NCBI RefSeq assembly: GCF_000424465.1
Contig: NZ_AUJY01000001.1
Location: 413,588 to 477,587, forward strand
Direction of reading: 5' to 3'
Length of the DNA: 64,000 nucleotides
Source of the DNA: Butyrivibrio hungatei NK4A153
Lineage (GTDB): Bacteria > Bacillota > Clostridia > Lachnospirales > Lachnospiraceae
The notes beneath the pieces are model-generated. The model made no database searches, was not told the origin of the DNA, and saw nothing but the letters and a program-made list of their open reading frames with translations. Below, piece by piece: positions 8,442 to 16,102 of the stretch (positions are counted from its first letter, which is position 1; each line of letters opens with the position of its first letter). Position numbers and translations under genes: made by a program.

Positions 8442-9602
8442 ATGAGAAAAGAAAAACTATCAAAAAAAGTTGTAACAGGCATCCTTGCAACGGCTTTATG
8501 TGCTACAGCTTTTACGGGATGCGGGAAAAAAGCAGCCGACGGTATGACTGTTTTGGAGGAAAAAGTTCCACAGCAGGCAGACAGCGGCATTTATAAACAG
8601 GCAAATCTTGAGGGAATCACCAAAGAAGGTGAGTATCTGGAATTCTTTGATTATGAAAGCGGACGGGTAATTGCCGTAGCTCACGGTCAAGACGGAAAAC
8701 GCAGATGTGTTTCTTTTAAACCTGACGGATCCGATATAAAATCTTTTGACATTGCAGGCGATGGAAACAGCATGTCAGCTCTTTTTACTGCTGACAAGGA
8801 CGGAAATCTCTATATGCAATATCAGGAATTCTCCGAAGAAAAAGGAGGTGCAGAGGACGAAGAAGGTGTTGCTCACGCAGGCGAAAATGACGGAAGCCTT
8901 GAGGCTAGCGGTGAGGGTGAGAATGATGATGCAAGCGTCGGAGATTCAGCACCTGCAACCGAAGAAGGCGTAGAAGATATTTCTTACAAGGTAAGCAAGG
9001 CTTTTCTTGTGAAGTTCGATACTACAGGAAAAGAAGTGCTTAATAAAGATATCATTGATGCGTTTTCGGGAGAAGAAAACTTTAGTGTCAATGGTCTTGT
9101 CTGGACTCAGAAGAACGGTCTTTTGTTCAATACTACAAAAGGAATAATGAAATTTGATGAGAACAGCGGTCTTAACACTGTTATGGAGCGCGGAGATTTT
9201 GGCGATTCATACGAGGGATATTGCACTCTCTTTAAGGGAGCGGACGATCAGCTTTTTGCTTCGATATACAGAGTCGAAGGTGAGGGATATATGTGCTACA
9301 AGGTCGATCTTGATAATAAGAAACTCAGCGATCCGCTCGGAGTGTTTAATGACAATTATTATGATTTCTTCTCGGGAGAAGGTTATGATTTCTATGCGGC
9401 AGACACCGAGGCACTTTACGGATATGACAGCAAGGCTGGCAAAGCAGTGAAGGTTGTAGATTTCCCCGGATCGGGAATGAGCCCCGACGTTGCAGGAATC
9501 GTGTTAAATCACGCCGTAATTGTGAGCGATAAAGAGATTATTGCTGATATGCCCGGTGGATCGGAGTTTACAGCAAACATTTGCAAGCTTACAAAATCGT
9601 GA
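8442..9602 (+). CDS. short lipoprotein: N-terminal half only of the two-part family
   Basis: A 386-residue lipoprotein, lipidated Cys27 in AFTGC, same signal layout as the two large copies. It aligns along its full length with their N-terminal halves: a TVLEEKVPQQADSGIYKQANLEGI opening in place of VSLEEAKKIDKN-IFKQED-EGI, then KRRCVSFKPDGSDIKSFD, an acidic low-complexity linker near residues 135-175, WTQKNGLLFN, and a final IADMPGGSEFTANICKLTKS. In the large copies the matching LARLTKV segment leads straight into the binding domain; here it stops two residues later. It therefore keeps the presumed propeller part and lacks the solute-binding part. Start ATG follows GTGGAGATTAGTG. It could be a functional stand-alone domain or a truncated gene; the intact frame favours the first. 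Confidence 0.75.
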   Translation: MRKEKLSKKVVTGILATALCATAFTGCGKKAADGMTVLEEKVPQQADSGIYKQANLEGITKEGEYLEFFDYESGRVIAVAHGQDGKRRCVSFKPDGSDIKSFDIAGDGNSMSALFTADKDGNLYMQYQEFSEEKGGAEDEEGVAHAGENDGSLEASGEGENDDASVGDSAPATEEGVEDISYKVSKAFLVKFDTTGKEVLNKDIIDAFSGEENFSVNGLVWTQKNGLLFNTTKGIMKFDENSGLNTVMERGDFGDSYEGYCTLFKGADDQLFASIYRVEGEGYMCYKVDLDNKKLSDPLGVFNDNYYDFFSGEGYDFYAADTEALYGYDSKAGKAVKVVDFPGSGMSPDVAGIVLNHAVIVSDKEIIADMPGGSEFTANICKLTKS

Positions 9603-9750
9603 GCGTTATAACGCAGAAAAACAGTGAGTTTGCGTCACTAAAAACTGTAAAAGCCGGTACGTTATATGGTTAATTTTATCTTTATGGATTAATATTAATG
9701 AGTTTTTTTCTTCCGAGTGATATAATACATTCTGGAGGAAAAATGAAGAA

Positions 9751-10053
9751 ATGGATGATAAGAAGATTATGAATGAAAATGTACCCTACGTTGTCCATGA
9801 GGCAACATTGTCAAGGCTTGAAAGAGGCAACAGAAGAATGTTGATCGCGCTTGCAATTTGCGTGGTTGTGATGCTACTAAACAATATTGCTTGGTTTGTG
9901 CATGAGGAGCACATTGCTAATCCTGAGAAACATACAAAACAGGAGAGTGTAACTGATAACGAGGATGAATCCGGATACGATGACGGCTACGGAGACGAGT
10001 ACTCCGATGAAGACTATCGTGACGGTAGAAGGGAGTCGGGGAAAGGACGCTAA
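9751..10053 (+). CDS. small single-pass membrane protein with acidic tail
   Basis: A 100-residue unknown protein. Residues about 30-50 (MLIALAICVVVMLLNNIAW) form one transmembrane helix preceded by a basic stretch (RLERGNRR); the C-terminal half is rich in Asp, Glu, Tyr and Gly. GGAGG at 9734 lies 12 bases before the ATG, slightly far. TATAAT at 9721 may be its -10 box. In the +1 frame a Lys/Asp-rich reading frame continues to 10174, which suggests the true product may be longer (see findings). No family is recognised with confidence; small proteins with this helix motif occur in Lachnospiraceae. Confidence 0.55.
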   Translation: MDDKKIMNENVPYVVHEATLSRLERGNRRMLIALAICVVVMLLNNIAWFVHEEHIANPEKHTKQESVTDNEDESGYDDGYGDEYSDEDYRDGRRESGKGR

Positions 10054-10209
10054 AGATAAAAATTTCCTCGATAAATTATTTGGTAATCTAAAAAAGAATA
10101 AAGATGGCAATAAGGATTCTAAAGACAGTAAAGATACCAAAAAGAAGAATACAAGAAACAGAAAAGACACTTGATAATATTAAACCTGATAAAGATAGGA
10201 TTAAATATA

Positions 10210-10247
10210 GACAGGCTCATGGATTTTACTCTGTGAGTCTGTTTTTA
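10210..10247 (+). terminator. intrinsic terminator
   Basis: ACAGGCTCA and TGAGTCTGT pair around a 14-base loop and are followed by TTTTT. It closes the small membrane protein transcript before mscL. Confidence 0.7.
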
Positions 10248-10371
10248 TTGATGTGTAATCCTTTAATTATTGGGGAAATATGATATAATCTCATTGTATT
10301 GTTGGCAAATTGTTATTGTTCATGCTTGAATGATAACAATACAATTTCATATTGATAAGGGGAGAAAAAGC

Positions 10372-10857
10372 ATGACAGACAAAGTTAAATCAGTTACTAG
10401 TAAAGGCAAAGGTCTTGCAAATGAATTCCGCGAGTTTATTATGCGCGGCAATGTTCTCGACATGGCAGTCGGTGTAATTATCGGTGGAGCATTTCAGAAG
10501 ATTATTTCATCTCTTGTTGATGACATAATCATGCCGGTAATCAGTATTATCACAGGCGGCATTGATTTCAACAATATGTTTGTATGCCTTGACGGCAACA
10601 CGTATGTAACTCTTGAAGCGGCTAAAGAAGCTGGAGCCGTAACACTTAACTACGGAACATTTATTACCGTTGTTATCAATTTCCTTTTGATGGCAATCGT
10701 AATCTTTGCACTTGTTAAGGTAATGAACTCAGTAAGTTCCAAGTTTGAAAAAGAAAAGGCAGAGGAACCAGCTACTACAAAGATCTGTCCTCACTGCAAA
10801 TCTGAGATCAACATTGAGGCAACAAGATGCCCTCATTGTACATCCGAATTGGGTTGA
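10372..10857 (+). CDS. mscL: large-conductance mechanosensitive channel MscL with C-terminal zinc ribbon
   Basis: A 161-residue MscL: it opens as a wide pore when membrane tension rises during osmotic downshock. The N-terminal amphipathic helix and first helix carry the family signature (EFREFIMRGNVLDMAVGVIIGGAF), the loop is periplasmic, and the second helix is about residues 95-118 (FITVVINFLLMAIVIFALV). The last 25 residues add Cys139, Cys142, Cys153 and Cys156 in two CPHC motifs, a treble-clef/zinc-ribbon pattern in place of the usual charged C-terminal helix end. The start is the ATG at 10372 behind GGGGAGAAAAAGC; the upstream in-frame ATG at 10330 has no ribosome site. It stands alone, with terminators on both sides. 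Confidence 0.95.
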   Translation: MTDKVKSVTSKGKGLANEFREFIMRGNVLDMAVGVIIGGAFQKIISSLVDDIIMPVISIITGGIDFNNMFVCLDGNTYVTLEAAKEAGAVTLNYGTFITVVINFLLMAIVIFALVKVMNSVSSKFEKEKAEEPATTKICPHCKSEINIEATRCPHCTSELG

Positions 10858-10891
10858 TAGTATATTATTCTTTAGTTTATAATAGTTTTGG

Positions 10892-10919
10892 AAAAAGAGT
10901 CGCGAGCGGCTCTTTTTTC
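10892..10919 (+). terminator. intrinsic terminator of mscL
   Basis: AGAGTCGC and GCGGCTCT form a GC-rich stem with a tiny loop, followed by TTTTTT. Confidence 0.85.
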
Positions 10920-10947
10920 AATAAAAAGCTTTTTATAGGATAAAAAG

Positions 10948-12486
10948 ATGGCAAAAGTAATCATGGTTCAGGGAACTATGTCGGGGGCGGGAAAAAGCCT
11001 TCTTGTAGCCGGTTTGTGCAGAATATTCAGGCAGGATGGCTATGTGGCAGCACCCTTCAAATCTCAGAATATGGCGCTTAATTCCTTTATTACTTCAGAG
11101 GGTCTTGAGATGGGAAGAGCACAGGTTATGCAGGCTGAGTGCGCAGGCATTGAGCCTTTGGTCTGCATGAATCCTATTCTTTTAAAACCTACAAGCGATG
11201 TTGGCTCTCAGGTTATCGTTAACGGTGAAGTAATCGGAAATATGAGTGCACGCGAATACTTTGCATATAAGAAAAAACTTGTTCCCGATATAATCAAGGC
11301 ATTTGAACAGCTTAGCAAGAAAGCTGATATTATCGTGATAGAAGGCGCGGGAAGTCCCGCAGAAATAAACCTAAAAGAAAATGACATCGTAAATATGGGA
11401 ATGGCCAAGATGGTCGATGCACCTGTTCTTCTTGTCGGTGATATAGACAGGGGCGGAGTTTTTGCCCAGCTCTTTGGAACAACAATGCTTCTTGAAGATG
11501 GGGAGAGAGACAGGATAAAAGGCTTTGTGATCAACAAATTCAGAGGCGATGTTTCTTTGCTTGATTCAGGAATTGATATGATCACTGAGAAAACAGGCAT
11601 TAAGACGGCCGGAGTTATCCCATATATGAACATCAAAGTTGATGACGAGGATTCACTTACCGATAAGTTTAATGACAAATCAAAAGCAGAAGTGAGCGGA
11701 AACGCTGCGGATATCGTCGTTATAAGGTATCCCAGGATTTCCAATTTTACAGACTTTAACTGCTTTGACGCTCTAAGTAATGCGGTTGTAAGATACGTTG
11801 ATTCTGTATACGATCTCGGAGACCCCGATATTATCTTCCTGCCCGGAAGCAAGAATACGATAGCCGACCTTAAATGGCTCAGGGAATCGGGCATTGAAGC
11901 TGTGATAAAACGTTATTCAATGAAAAAGCCCGTATTCGGAATCTGCGGAGGTTTCCAGATGCTTGGAAATAAGATAATCGATCCTTCCGGTGCCGAAAGC
12001 GGAATTGGTTCAGCAATCAGGGGAATGGAACTTCTTGATATCGATACGCAGATTCGGGAGGAAAAGGTCAGAAAACAGGTTGATGCTAAGATTTCTTTTC
12101 CGAAAGGAATATTTGAATCACTTAAAGATATGGAGATTTCAGGATATGAGATCCACATGGGCGAGAGTGCCGGAGGCGGAGCAGATCAAGTAGGCACAGG
12201 AGCCGGCGGAGATGCAGATAACGGAAATGATGCGATTGAAGGTGATGGTTGCAATCTTGTGGTCAGCAATGGAAAGAATGTCTATGGAAGCTATGTACAC
12301 GGTCTTTTTGATAAGGGGAATATTGCTGCATGTATATTGAAGGCTCTGGGCAAATCGGACTCAGAGAAATTTTCTTATGAAGAATTTAAAGAGAGCCAGT
12401 ATGATATACTTGCTGATACAATAAGGCAGAGCATGGATATGGATTATGTGTATTCGTGTCTTAAAGATGCTAAAATAACATTGTAG
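10948..12486 (+). CDS. cobQ: cobyric acid synthase CobQ
   Basis: A 512-residue glutamine-dependent amidotransferase that amidates side chains b, d, e and g of adenosyl-cobyrinic diamide in cobalamin synthesis. The N-terminal dethiobiotin-synthetase-like ATPase domain has its P-loop at GTMSGAGKS and the motif [11 protein letters not shown]. The C-terminal class-I glutaminase domain has the nucleophile Cys333 ([11 protein letters not shown]) and the catalytic His451 (GSYVHGLFD). A Gly/Asp/Ala-rich insertion of about 30 residues (DNA about 12160-12252) lies between IHMGES and [11 protein letters not shown], where homologues have a short variable loop. No other cobalamin gene is in the window; it sits between mscL and mnmA, 20 bases before mnmA, and may share its transcript. 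Confidence 0.93.
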   Translation: MAKVIMVQGTMSGAGKSLLVAGLCRIFRQDGYVAAPFKSQNMALNSFITSEGLEMGRAQVMQAECAGIEPLVCMNPILLKPTSDVGSQVIVNGEVIGNMSAREYFAYKKKLVPDIIKAFEQLSKKADIIVIEGAGSPAEINLKENDIVNMGMAKMVDAPVLLVGDIDRGGVFAQLFGTTMLLEDGERDRIKGFVINKFRGDVSLLDSGIDMITEKTGIKTAGVIPYMNIKVDDEDSLTDKFNDKSKAEVSGNAADIVVIRYPRISNFTDFNCFDALSNAVVRYVDSVYDLGDPDIIFLPGSKNTIADLKWLRESGIEAVIKRYSMKKPVFGICGGFQMLGNKIIDPSGAESGIGSAIRGMELLDIDTQIREEKVRKQVDAKISFPKGIFESLKDMEISGYEIHMGESAGGGADQVGTGAGGDADNGNDAIEGDGCNLVVSNGKNVYGSYVHGLFDKGNIAACILKALGKSDSEKFSYEEFKESQYDILADTIRQSMDMDYVYSCLKDAKITL

Positions 12487-12506
12487 TTCATTTTTTTGGA
12501 GTTTTT

Positions 12507-13607
12507 ATGTCAGAAAGTGTTTTAAATAATAAATCAAATAAGAAAGCTTTGATAGCGATGAGTGGTGGCGTTGACAGTAGTGTCGCGGCTGCACTTATTG
12601 CGGACAGAGGTTATGATTGCATGGGATGCACCATGAGATTATATGAAAATGACGTTATTGGTGAGGATCTCTTCGGAACCTGCTGCAGTCTTAACGATAC
12701 TCAGGATGCGAGAGCAGTCTGCGAGAAGATTGGAATTCCTTATAACATCTACCATTACGAAGCTGAATTCAGGGAGAAAGTTATCGAGCCATTTATCTGT
12801 AGCTATGAAAATGGTGAGACACCAAACCCTTGTATCAGATGCAACAGATACCTTAAGTTCGACAGCCTCTACAATAAGGCCAAAGAACTTGGCTACGAAT
12901 ATATCGTAACCGGACACTATGCGCGAATCGAGGAAAGAGACGGCAAATACTACCTTCTCAAAGCCAAAGATCTCAATAAAGACCAGAGCTACGTTCTCTA
13001 CGATCTTACACAGGAACAGCTCGCGCATACATTCTTCCCACTCGGGGAATATACAAAGAACGAAGTAAGAGCAATTGCAGAGAAGAAGCAGTTTGTAACA
13101 TCACATAAAAGCGAGAGCCAGGACATCTGCTTTGTTCCTGACGGCGACTATGCTGCAATGATAAGACGCTACAGAGACAAAGAGTATGAAAAAGGCGACT
13201 TTGTAGATACTGAAGGAAACGTTCTCGGTACCCACGAAGGAATTATAAATTACACAATCGGCCAGCGCCGAGGTCTCGGAATTCCCGCAGACAGAAGACT
13301 CTACGTAAAGCAACTCGACGTAAAGAACAACAGAGTCATCCTCGCCGACAACAAAGAACTTTTCGAGAAAGAACTTATAATCCGCGATTTTCACTGGATA
13401 ACAGGCGATGTTCCGGCTGAGCCAATGCGCTGTAGCGCCAAAATCCGCTATCGCCATAAGGAACAACCCGCAACCCTCGAGGCCCTCAGTGACGGCAAAG
13501 CCAAGATCACTTTCGACGAACCTCAGCGTGCCATCACCGCCGGTCAATCCGCAGTTCTCTACGATGGCGACATCGTCCTCGGTGGCGGAATCATCACAAA
13601 TGAGTGA
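12507..13607 (+). CDS. mnmA: tRNA-specific 2-thiouridylase MnmA
   Basis: A 366-residue cytosolic enzyme that makes 2-thiouridine at wobble U34 of tRNA-Lys, -Glu and -Gln, using ATP and a sulfur donor. The ATP-pyrophosphatase PP-loop is SGGVDSS (residues about 19-25). The catalytic cysteine pair is in GTCCSLND and SQDICFVPDGDY, and NPCIRCNRYLKF, VTGHYAR and KDQSYVLY are family motifs. The C-terminal beta-barrel includes GQRRGLGI. Length is normal. The codon choice of the last third (many C-ending codons) differs somewhat from its neighbours, which may reflect only local drift. ATG follows TTTGGAGTTTTT. Confidence 0.97.
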   Translation: MSESVLNNKSNKKALIAMSGGVDSSVAAALIADRGYDCMGCTMRLYENDVIGEDLFGTCCSLNDTQDARAVCEKIGIPYNIYHYEAEFREKVIEPFICSYENGETPNPCIRCNRYLKFDSLYNKAKELGYEYIVTGHYARIEERDGKYYLLKAKDLNKDQSYVLYDLTQEQLAHTFFPLGEYTKNEVRAIAEKKQFVTSHKSESQDICFVPDGDYAAMIRRYRDKEYEKGDFVDTEGNVLGTHEGIINYTIGQRRGLGIPADRRLYVKQLDVKNNRVILADNKELFEKELIIRDFHWITGDVPAEPMRCSAKIRYRHKEQPATLEALSDGKAKITFDEPQRAITAGQSAVLYDGDIVLGGGIITNE

Positions 13608-13633
13608 TTGCATAGATAAAATAGTTTTTCTAG

Positions 13634-13661
13634 TAAAATGTTTATCTGTTGATGCCGATAA
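13634..13661 (+). promoter_or_regulatory. sigma-28 (SigD/FliA) type promoter
   Basis: A -35 half reading TAAAATGTTT is followed by GCCGATAA at 13654-13661. The flagellar sigma factor consensus is TAAA-N15-GCCGATAA; from the AAAA at 13635 the spacer is exactly 15, from the TAAA at 13634 it is 16. The -10 half is a perfect match. It lies about 55 bases before the ribosome site of the following gene. Confidence 0.65.
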
Positions 13662-13716
13662 AATCTATGTAGGAAAAAGTATTTGACAACGGATTCTTCA
13701 TAGGGGGATGCATCTA

Positions 13717-14493
13717 ATGAATATAGCAGGTGTTTTCGGAGAAAAAAGAGCCAAAATAGAATATTATGGTAATGATAATAAAAGCCAAAGCTCTTATATT
13801 GCCCAAAGCGCATCAAGCAAGAAAGACACTGTAGAGATATCTGATGAAGCTTATGCGGCGCAGCAGAACAATAATATATCTGCGACTTCCGGAAAAGACA
13901 TATTGGGAGCATCAAAGGGAGATAAGGAAAATACATTTATAGTTCACTTTGCAGATTCGGCTATGGTGAACAGAGCTGTTTCGCGTGGCTATATTACAGT
14001 CAATGGAATCAATATAGAATTATCGGCTGAGATCAAAAAGAAACTGCTAGAAACTGATAAAAAAGCAGAAGCGGATAGGATGAGCGCGTTTAATAATTAT
14101 ATCATGCAACATGAACTGGCTGTTGCACAGCAGCAAAGCGAAGCATGGAAGAAAGCTGCAAAAGACGCATCGGATGCTTTTGAAATTGCCGCAAAAATAT
14201 CAAGCGGAAGATCTATAACAACCGTTGAAGCTCAAAAACTCATGAAGTATGATCCGCAATTATATGCCATGGCAATGAGCACATTGGCGATGAAGAAAAA
14301 TCATCAAAAACAGGAGTTTATAATAGATAATTATAATGATCAAACACCCGATAGAAATGTAGAAGGCGTCGATTGGTCACAGTTTGAATGGAAGACTTAC
14401 GACAGCAGAATTACAGTTTCTCTTGGAGAAGATTGCAATATAGAAGATGTTTTCGAAGGTGAAATAGTATTAAATGAGCCTCGAAACTTATGA
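13717..14493 (+). CDS. unknown protein, probable motility (sigma-28) regulon member
   Basis: A 258-residue soluble protein without signal peptide or membrane helix. The N-terminal 60 residues are Ser/Ala/Gln/Asn-rich with KKDTVEISDEAYAAQ, a low-complexity region resembling the disordered heads of secreted or regulatory flagellar proteins. The middle (about 75-170) is helical and charged, and the C-terminus ends in a strand-rich WSQFEWKTYDSRITVSLGEDCN region. The start at 13717 is preferred over 13708, because AGGGGG at 13702-13707 gives it a 9-base spacing while the earlier ATG touches the ribosome site. A sigma-28-type promoter lies just upstream. No family recognised; the motility link is inference from the promoter. 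Confidence 0.6.
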   Translation: MNIAGVFGEKRAKIEYYGNDNKSQSSYIAQSASSKKDTVEISDEAYAAQQNNNISATSGKDILGASKGDKENTFIVHFADSAMVNRAVSRGYITVNGINIELSAEIKKKLLETDKKAEADRMSAFNNYIMQHELAVAQQQSEAWKKAAKDASDAFEIAAKISSGRSITTVEAQKLMKYDPQLYAMAMSTLAMKKNHQKQEFIIDNYNDQTPDRNVEGVDWSQFEWKTYDSRITVSLGEDCNIEDVFEGEIVLNEPRNL

Positions 14494-14511
14494 TTATTTG
14501 CATATGAAACC

Positions 14512-14573
14512 GGTAAAATGGAGCTTATCGAATTAGCATAGTATGTCGCTACTTTATGGATTCCATTTTTGCT
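14512..14573 (+). terminator. possible terminator of the unknown gene
   Basis: AAAATGGA pairs with TCCATTTTT across a long AT-rich loop that can form an inner stem. It is weakly supported because the loop is about 40 bases. The following 150 bases up to the palindrome at 14723 show no gene or clear signal. Confidence 0.35.
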
Positions 14574-14722
14574 GGTGCATGGTGTGATAAAGTTGAAGTT
14601 AATCGTATAAATTCAACCTGCAGACTATCTCTGTGCACTTCAAAAGAATGAAAAAGTATGCTTAGAGTTTTATATAATTAGGCGGAGATCCGTGCCGAAT
14701 AATTTCCGTATGAGATTCATAA

Positions 14723-14911
14723 TATACTTTCCATGCGGGACTTTGGCTATTTTTTATTTGTACGAGCAAGATGATTTTCAAAATTTATAAAAACAGGAGA
14801 TGCTGACTTCTCTGAACAACGTGAAAGGAAGCATCTCCTGTTTTTTATAAATTAATGAAAATCACTGCGCAGACAACCAAAAAATAACCAAAGTCCCGCA
14901 TGGAAAGTATA
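14723..14911. repeat. 189-bp imperfect palindrome, MITE-like, with a central terminator hairpin
   Basis: The left end (TATACTTTCCATGCGGGAC) is the exact reverse complement of the right end (GTCCCGCATGGAAAGTATA). Pairing continues inward with few mismatches (TTTGGCTATTTTTT against AAAAAATAACCAAA, then GATTTTC, TTTATAAA and CAGGAGATGCT with their partners) to a 20-base loop near 14817. The centre alone is a strong bidirectional terminator: ACAGGAGATGCT and AGCATCTCCTGT with T-runs on both sides. It encodes no protein. Long terminal inverted repeats without coding capacity suggest a miniature inverted-repeat element; clear target duplications were not seen. Confidence 0.7.
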
Positions 14912-14912
14912 C

Positions 14913-15076
14913 ATAAAGGGCAACACCGTATATTCTCGCATATCCCCTTGTAAATAAAGGGCAACACCGTATATTCTCGCATATCCCCTTGTAAATAAAG
15001 GGCAACACCGTATATTCTCACACATCCCCTTGTAAATAAAGGGCTATACCGTAAATCACGGCATAGCCCTTTGATA
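14913..15076. repeat. four-unit tandem array, 41-bp period, derived from the lacI terminator
   Basis: Units start at 14913, 14954, 14995 and 15036. Units 1 and 2 are identical, unit 3 differs at two bases, and unit 4 is divergent but shares the head ATAAAGGGC and the CACCGTA/TACCGTA core. Unit 4 is the terminator hairpin behind lacI. Units 1-3 keep AAGGG and CCCTT arms that can still form weaker stems. This looks like recent slippage or duplication of a terminator. Confidence 0.85.
15038..15072 (-). terminator. intrinsic terminator of uxaC-lacI
   Basis: AAAGGGCTATACCGT and ACGGCATAGCCCTTT form a nearly perfect stem with a 5-base loop. Read on the minus strand it follows the lacI stop and runs into T-rich sequence; the arms make it usable in both directions. 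Confidence 0.8.
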
Positions 15077-15077
15077 T

Positions 15078-16100
15078 TTAGAAGTTTGTCGATCCCCTCT
15101 TGATGAGCTCGCCCGAGAAGATTGTCTTCTGAGGCATCTCATTCTGACTGAGAGTTCCGATAAGTGTTTTAACAAGCTGAATGCACATATCTTCAAGACG
15201 ATTGTCGACAGAAGATATGTTGGGTTCTGAACAGTGAGCCAGGATAGAATTGTTATATCCTACAATCTGAAGCTTGTCCGGTACATCAATTTTATTTGCT
15301 TTCGCAAAATTCATGGCACCGATAGCAAGGAAATCCTCACTCGTAACAATTCCGTCAAACTTAAGACCTTCTTTGTAAAGCTTATCGACAAAATCCCTTA
15401 CTCCGTCGATATCCTCACGACTTCCGGGGAAGCACTGCTGATATTCCTTTCTGAGAGGAATGTCATGTGTTAAGAGTGCATTTTGGAATCCGGCAAGCTT
15501 CTTTAATCCGGAATATGTTGTGCTGTTGTAGAGATACAGAATATTCTTTATTCCTGCATCGAGCATGCATTCCGTAGCATCCTGGGTTGCCTTGTAGTCA
15601 TCGCAGAGTGTGCAATATACATTGGGGCAATCAAAGTCTGCATTGAGAAGCATGATAGGTACCGAAGCAGCTCCATCAATAACATACTGGTTATCTTCAG
15701 CATTGTTCATAATAAAGTTAGAACCGACCATTATTACGCTATCTACATGCTGAGAGAGTAGGAGATTAAGGCATTTCTTACGAGATGGAATCTCGTAACC
15801 GGTACAGCATAATACTGAATTGTAACCGTTTTCTCTAAGGTTCTGCTCAATGTAGTAAATTGCCTTTGCAAGATACAGATCGGATGCATCGGCGCAAAGA
15901 ATACCAACGGTTTTCATTGAATTGAGACCGAGTCCTCTTGCAAATGCATTTGGCTTGTATCCGCATTGTTCAATTATATCCAGTACCTTCTTTCGGGTGC
16001 GGGGCTTAACGTTAGAGCTTCCGTTAAGTACACGGGAAACTGTAGCGATTGAAACTCCGGCTTTTTTGGATATATCGTAAATAGTCATTTGGTTGCTCAT
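15078..16100 (-). CDS. LacI-family transcriptional regulator of the hexuronate genes
   Basis: A 340-residue repressor. The N-terminal helix-turn-helix (residues about 5-25, TIYDISKKAGVSIATVSRVLNGSS) and hinge helix (VKPRTRKKVLDIIEQCGYKPNAFARGL) are textbook LacI/GalR. The rest is a periplasmic-binding-protein-like effector domain (VGILCADASDLYLAKAI, DGIVTSEDFLAIGAMNFA). It begins two bases after the uxaC stop, so it is co-transcribed with uxaC. It probably binds the TGTAA-N4-TTACA site in the uxaC-uxaA intergenic region and responds to a hexuronate or an intermediate; that role is inference from position. Confidence 0.9.
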   Translation of the reverse strand: MSNQMTIYDISKKAGVSIATVSRVLNGSSNVKPRTRKKVLDIIEQCGYKPNAFARGLGLNSMKTVGILCADASDLYLAKAIYYIEQNLRENGYNSVLCCTGYEIPSRKKCLNLLLSQHVDSVIMVGSNFIMNNAEDNQYVIDGAASVPIMLLNADFDCPNVYCTLCDDYKATQDATECMLDAGIKNILYLYNSTTYSGLKKLAGFQNALLTHDIPLRKEYQQCFPGSREDIDGVRDFVDKLYKEGLKFDGIVTSEDFLAIGAMNFAKANKIDVPDKLQIVGYNNSILAHCSEPNISSVDNRLEDMCIQLVKTLIGTLSQNEMPQKTIFSGELIKRGSTNF

Positions 16101-16102
16101 AC

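Noticed and set aside
9615..9650. Hairpin AGTGA-GTTTGCG-TCACT after the short lipoprotein
   Set aside because: It is followed by AAAAAC, not T's, on the plus strand and no minus-strand gene ends there, so a terminator call is not supported.
11208..11894. 228-residue minus-strand frame inside cobQ
   Set aside because: Long but antisense to a clear CobQ; its Ser/Ile/Leu-rich composition is typical of shadow frames.
14913..15076. CRISPR-like regular repeats
   Set aside because: The repeats are contiguous with a 41-base period and have no unique spacers; they are a tandem duplication of a terminator.
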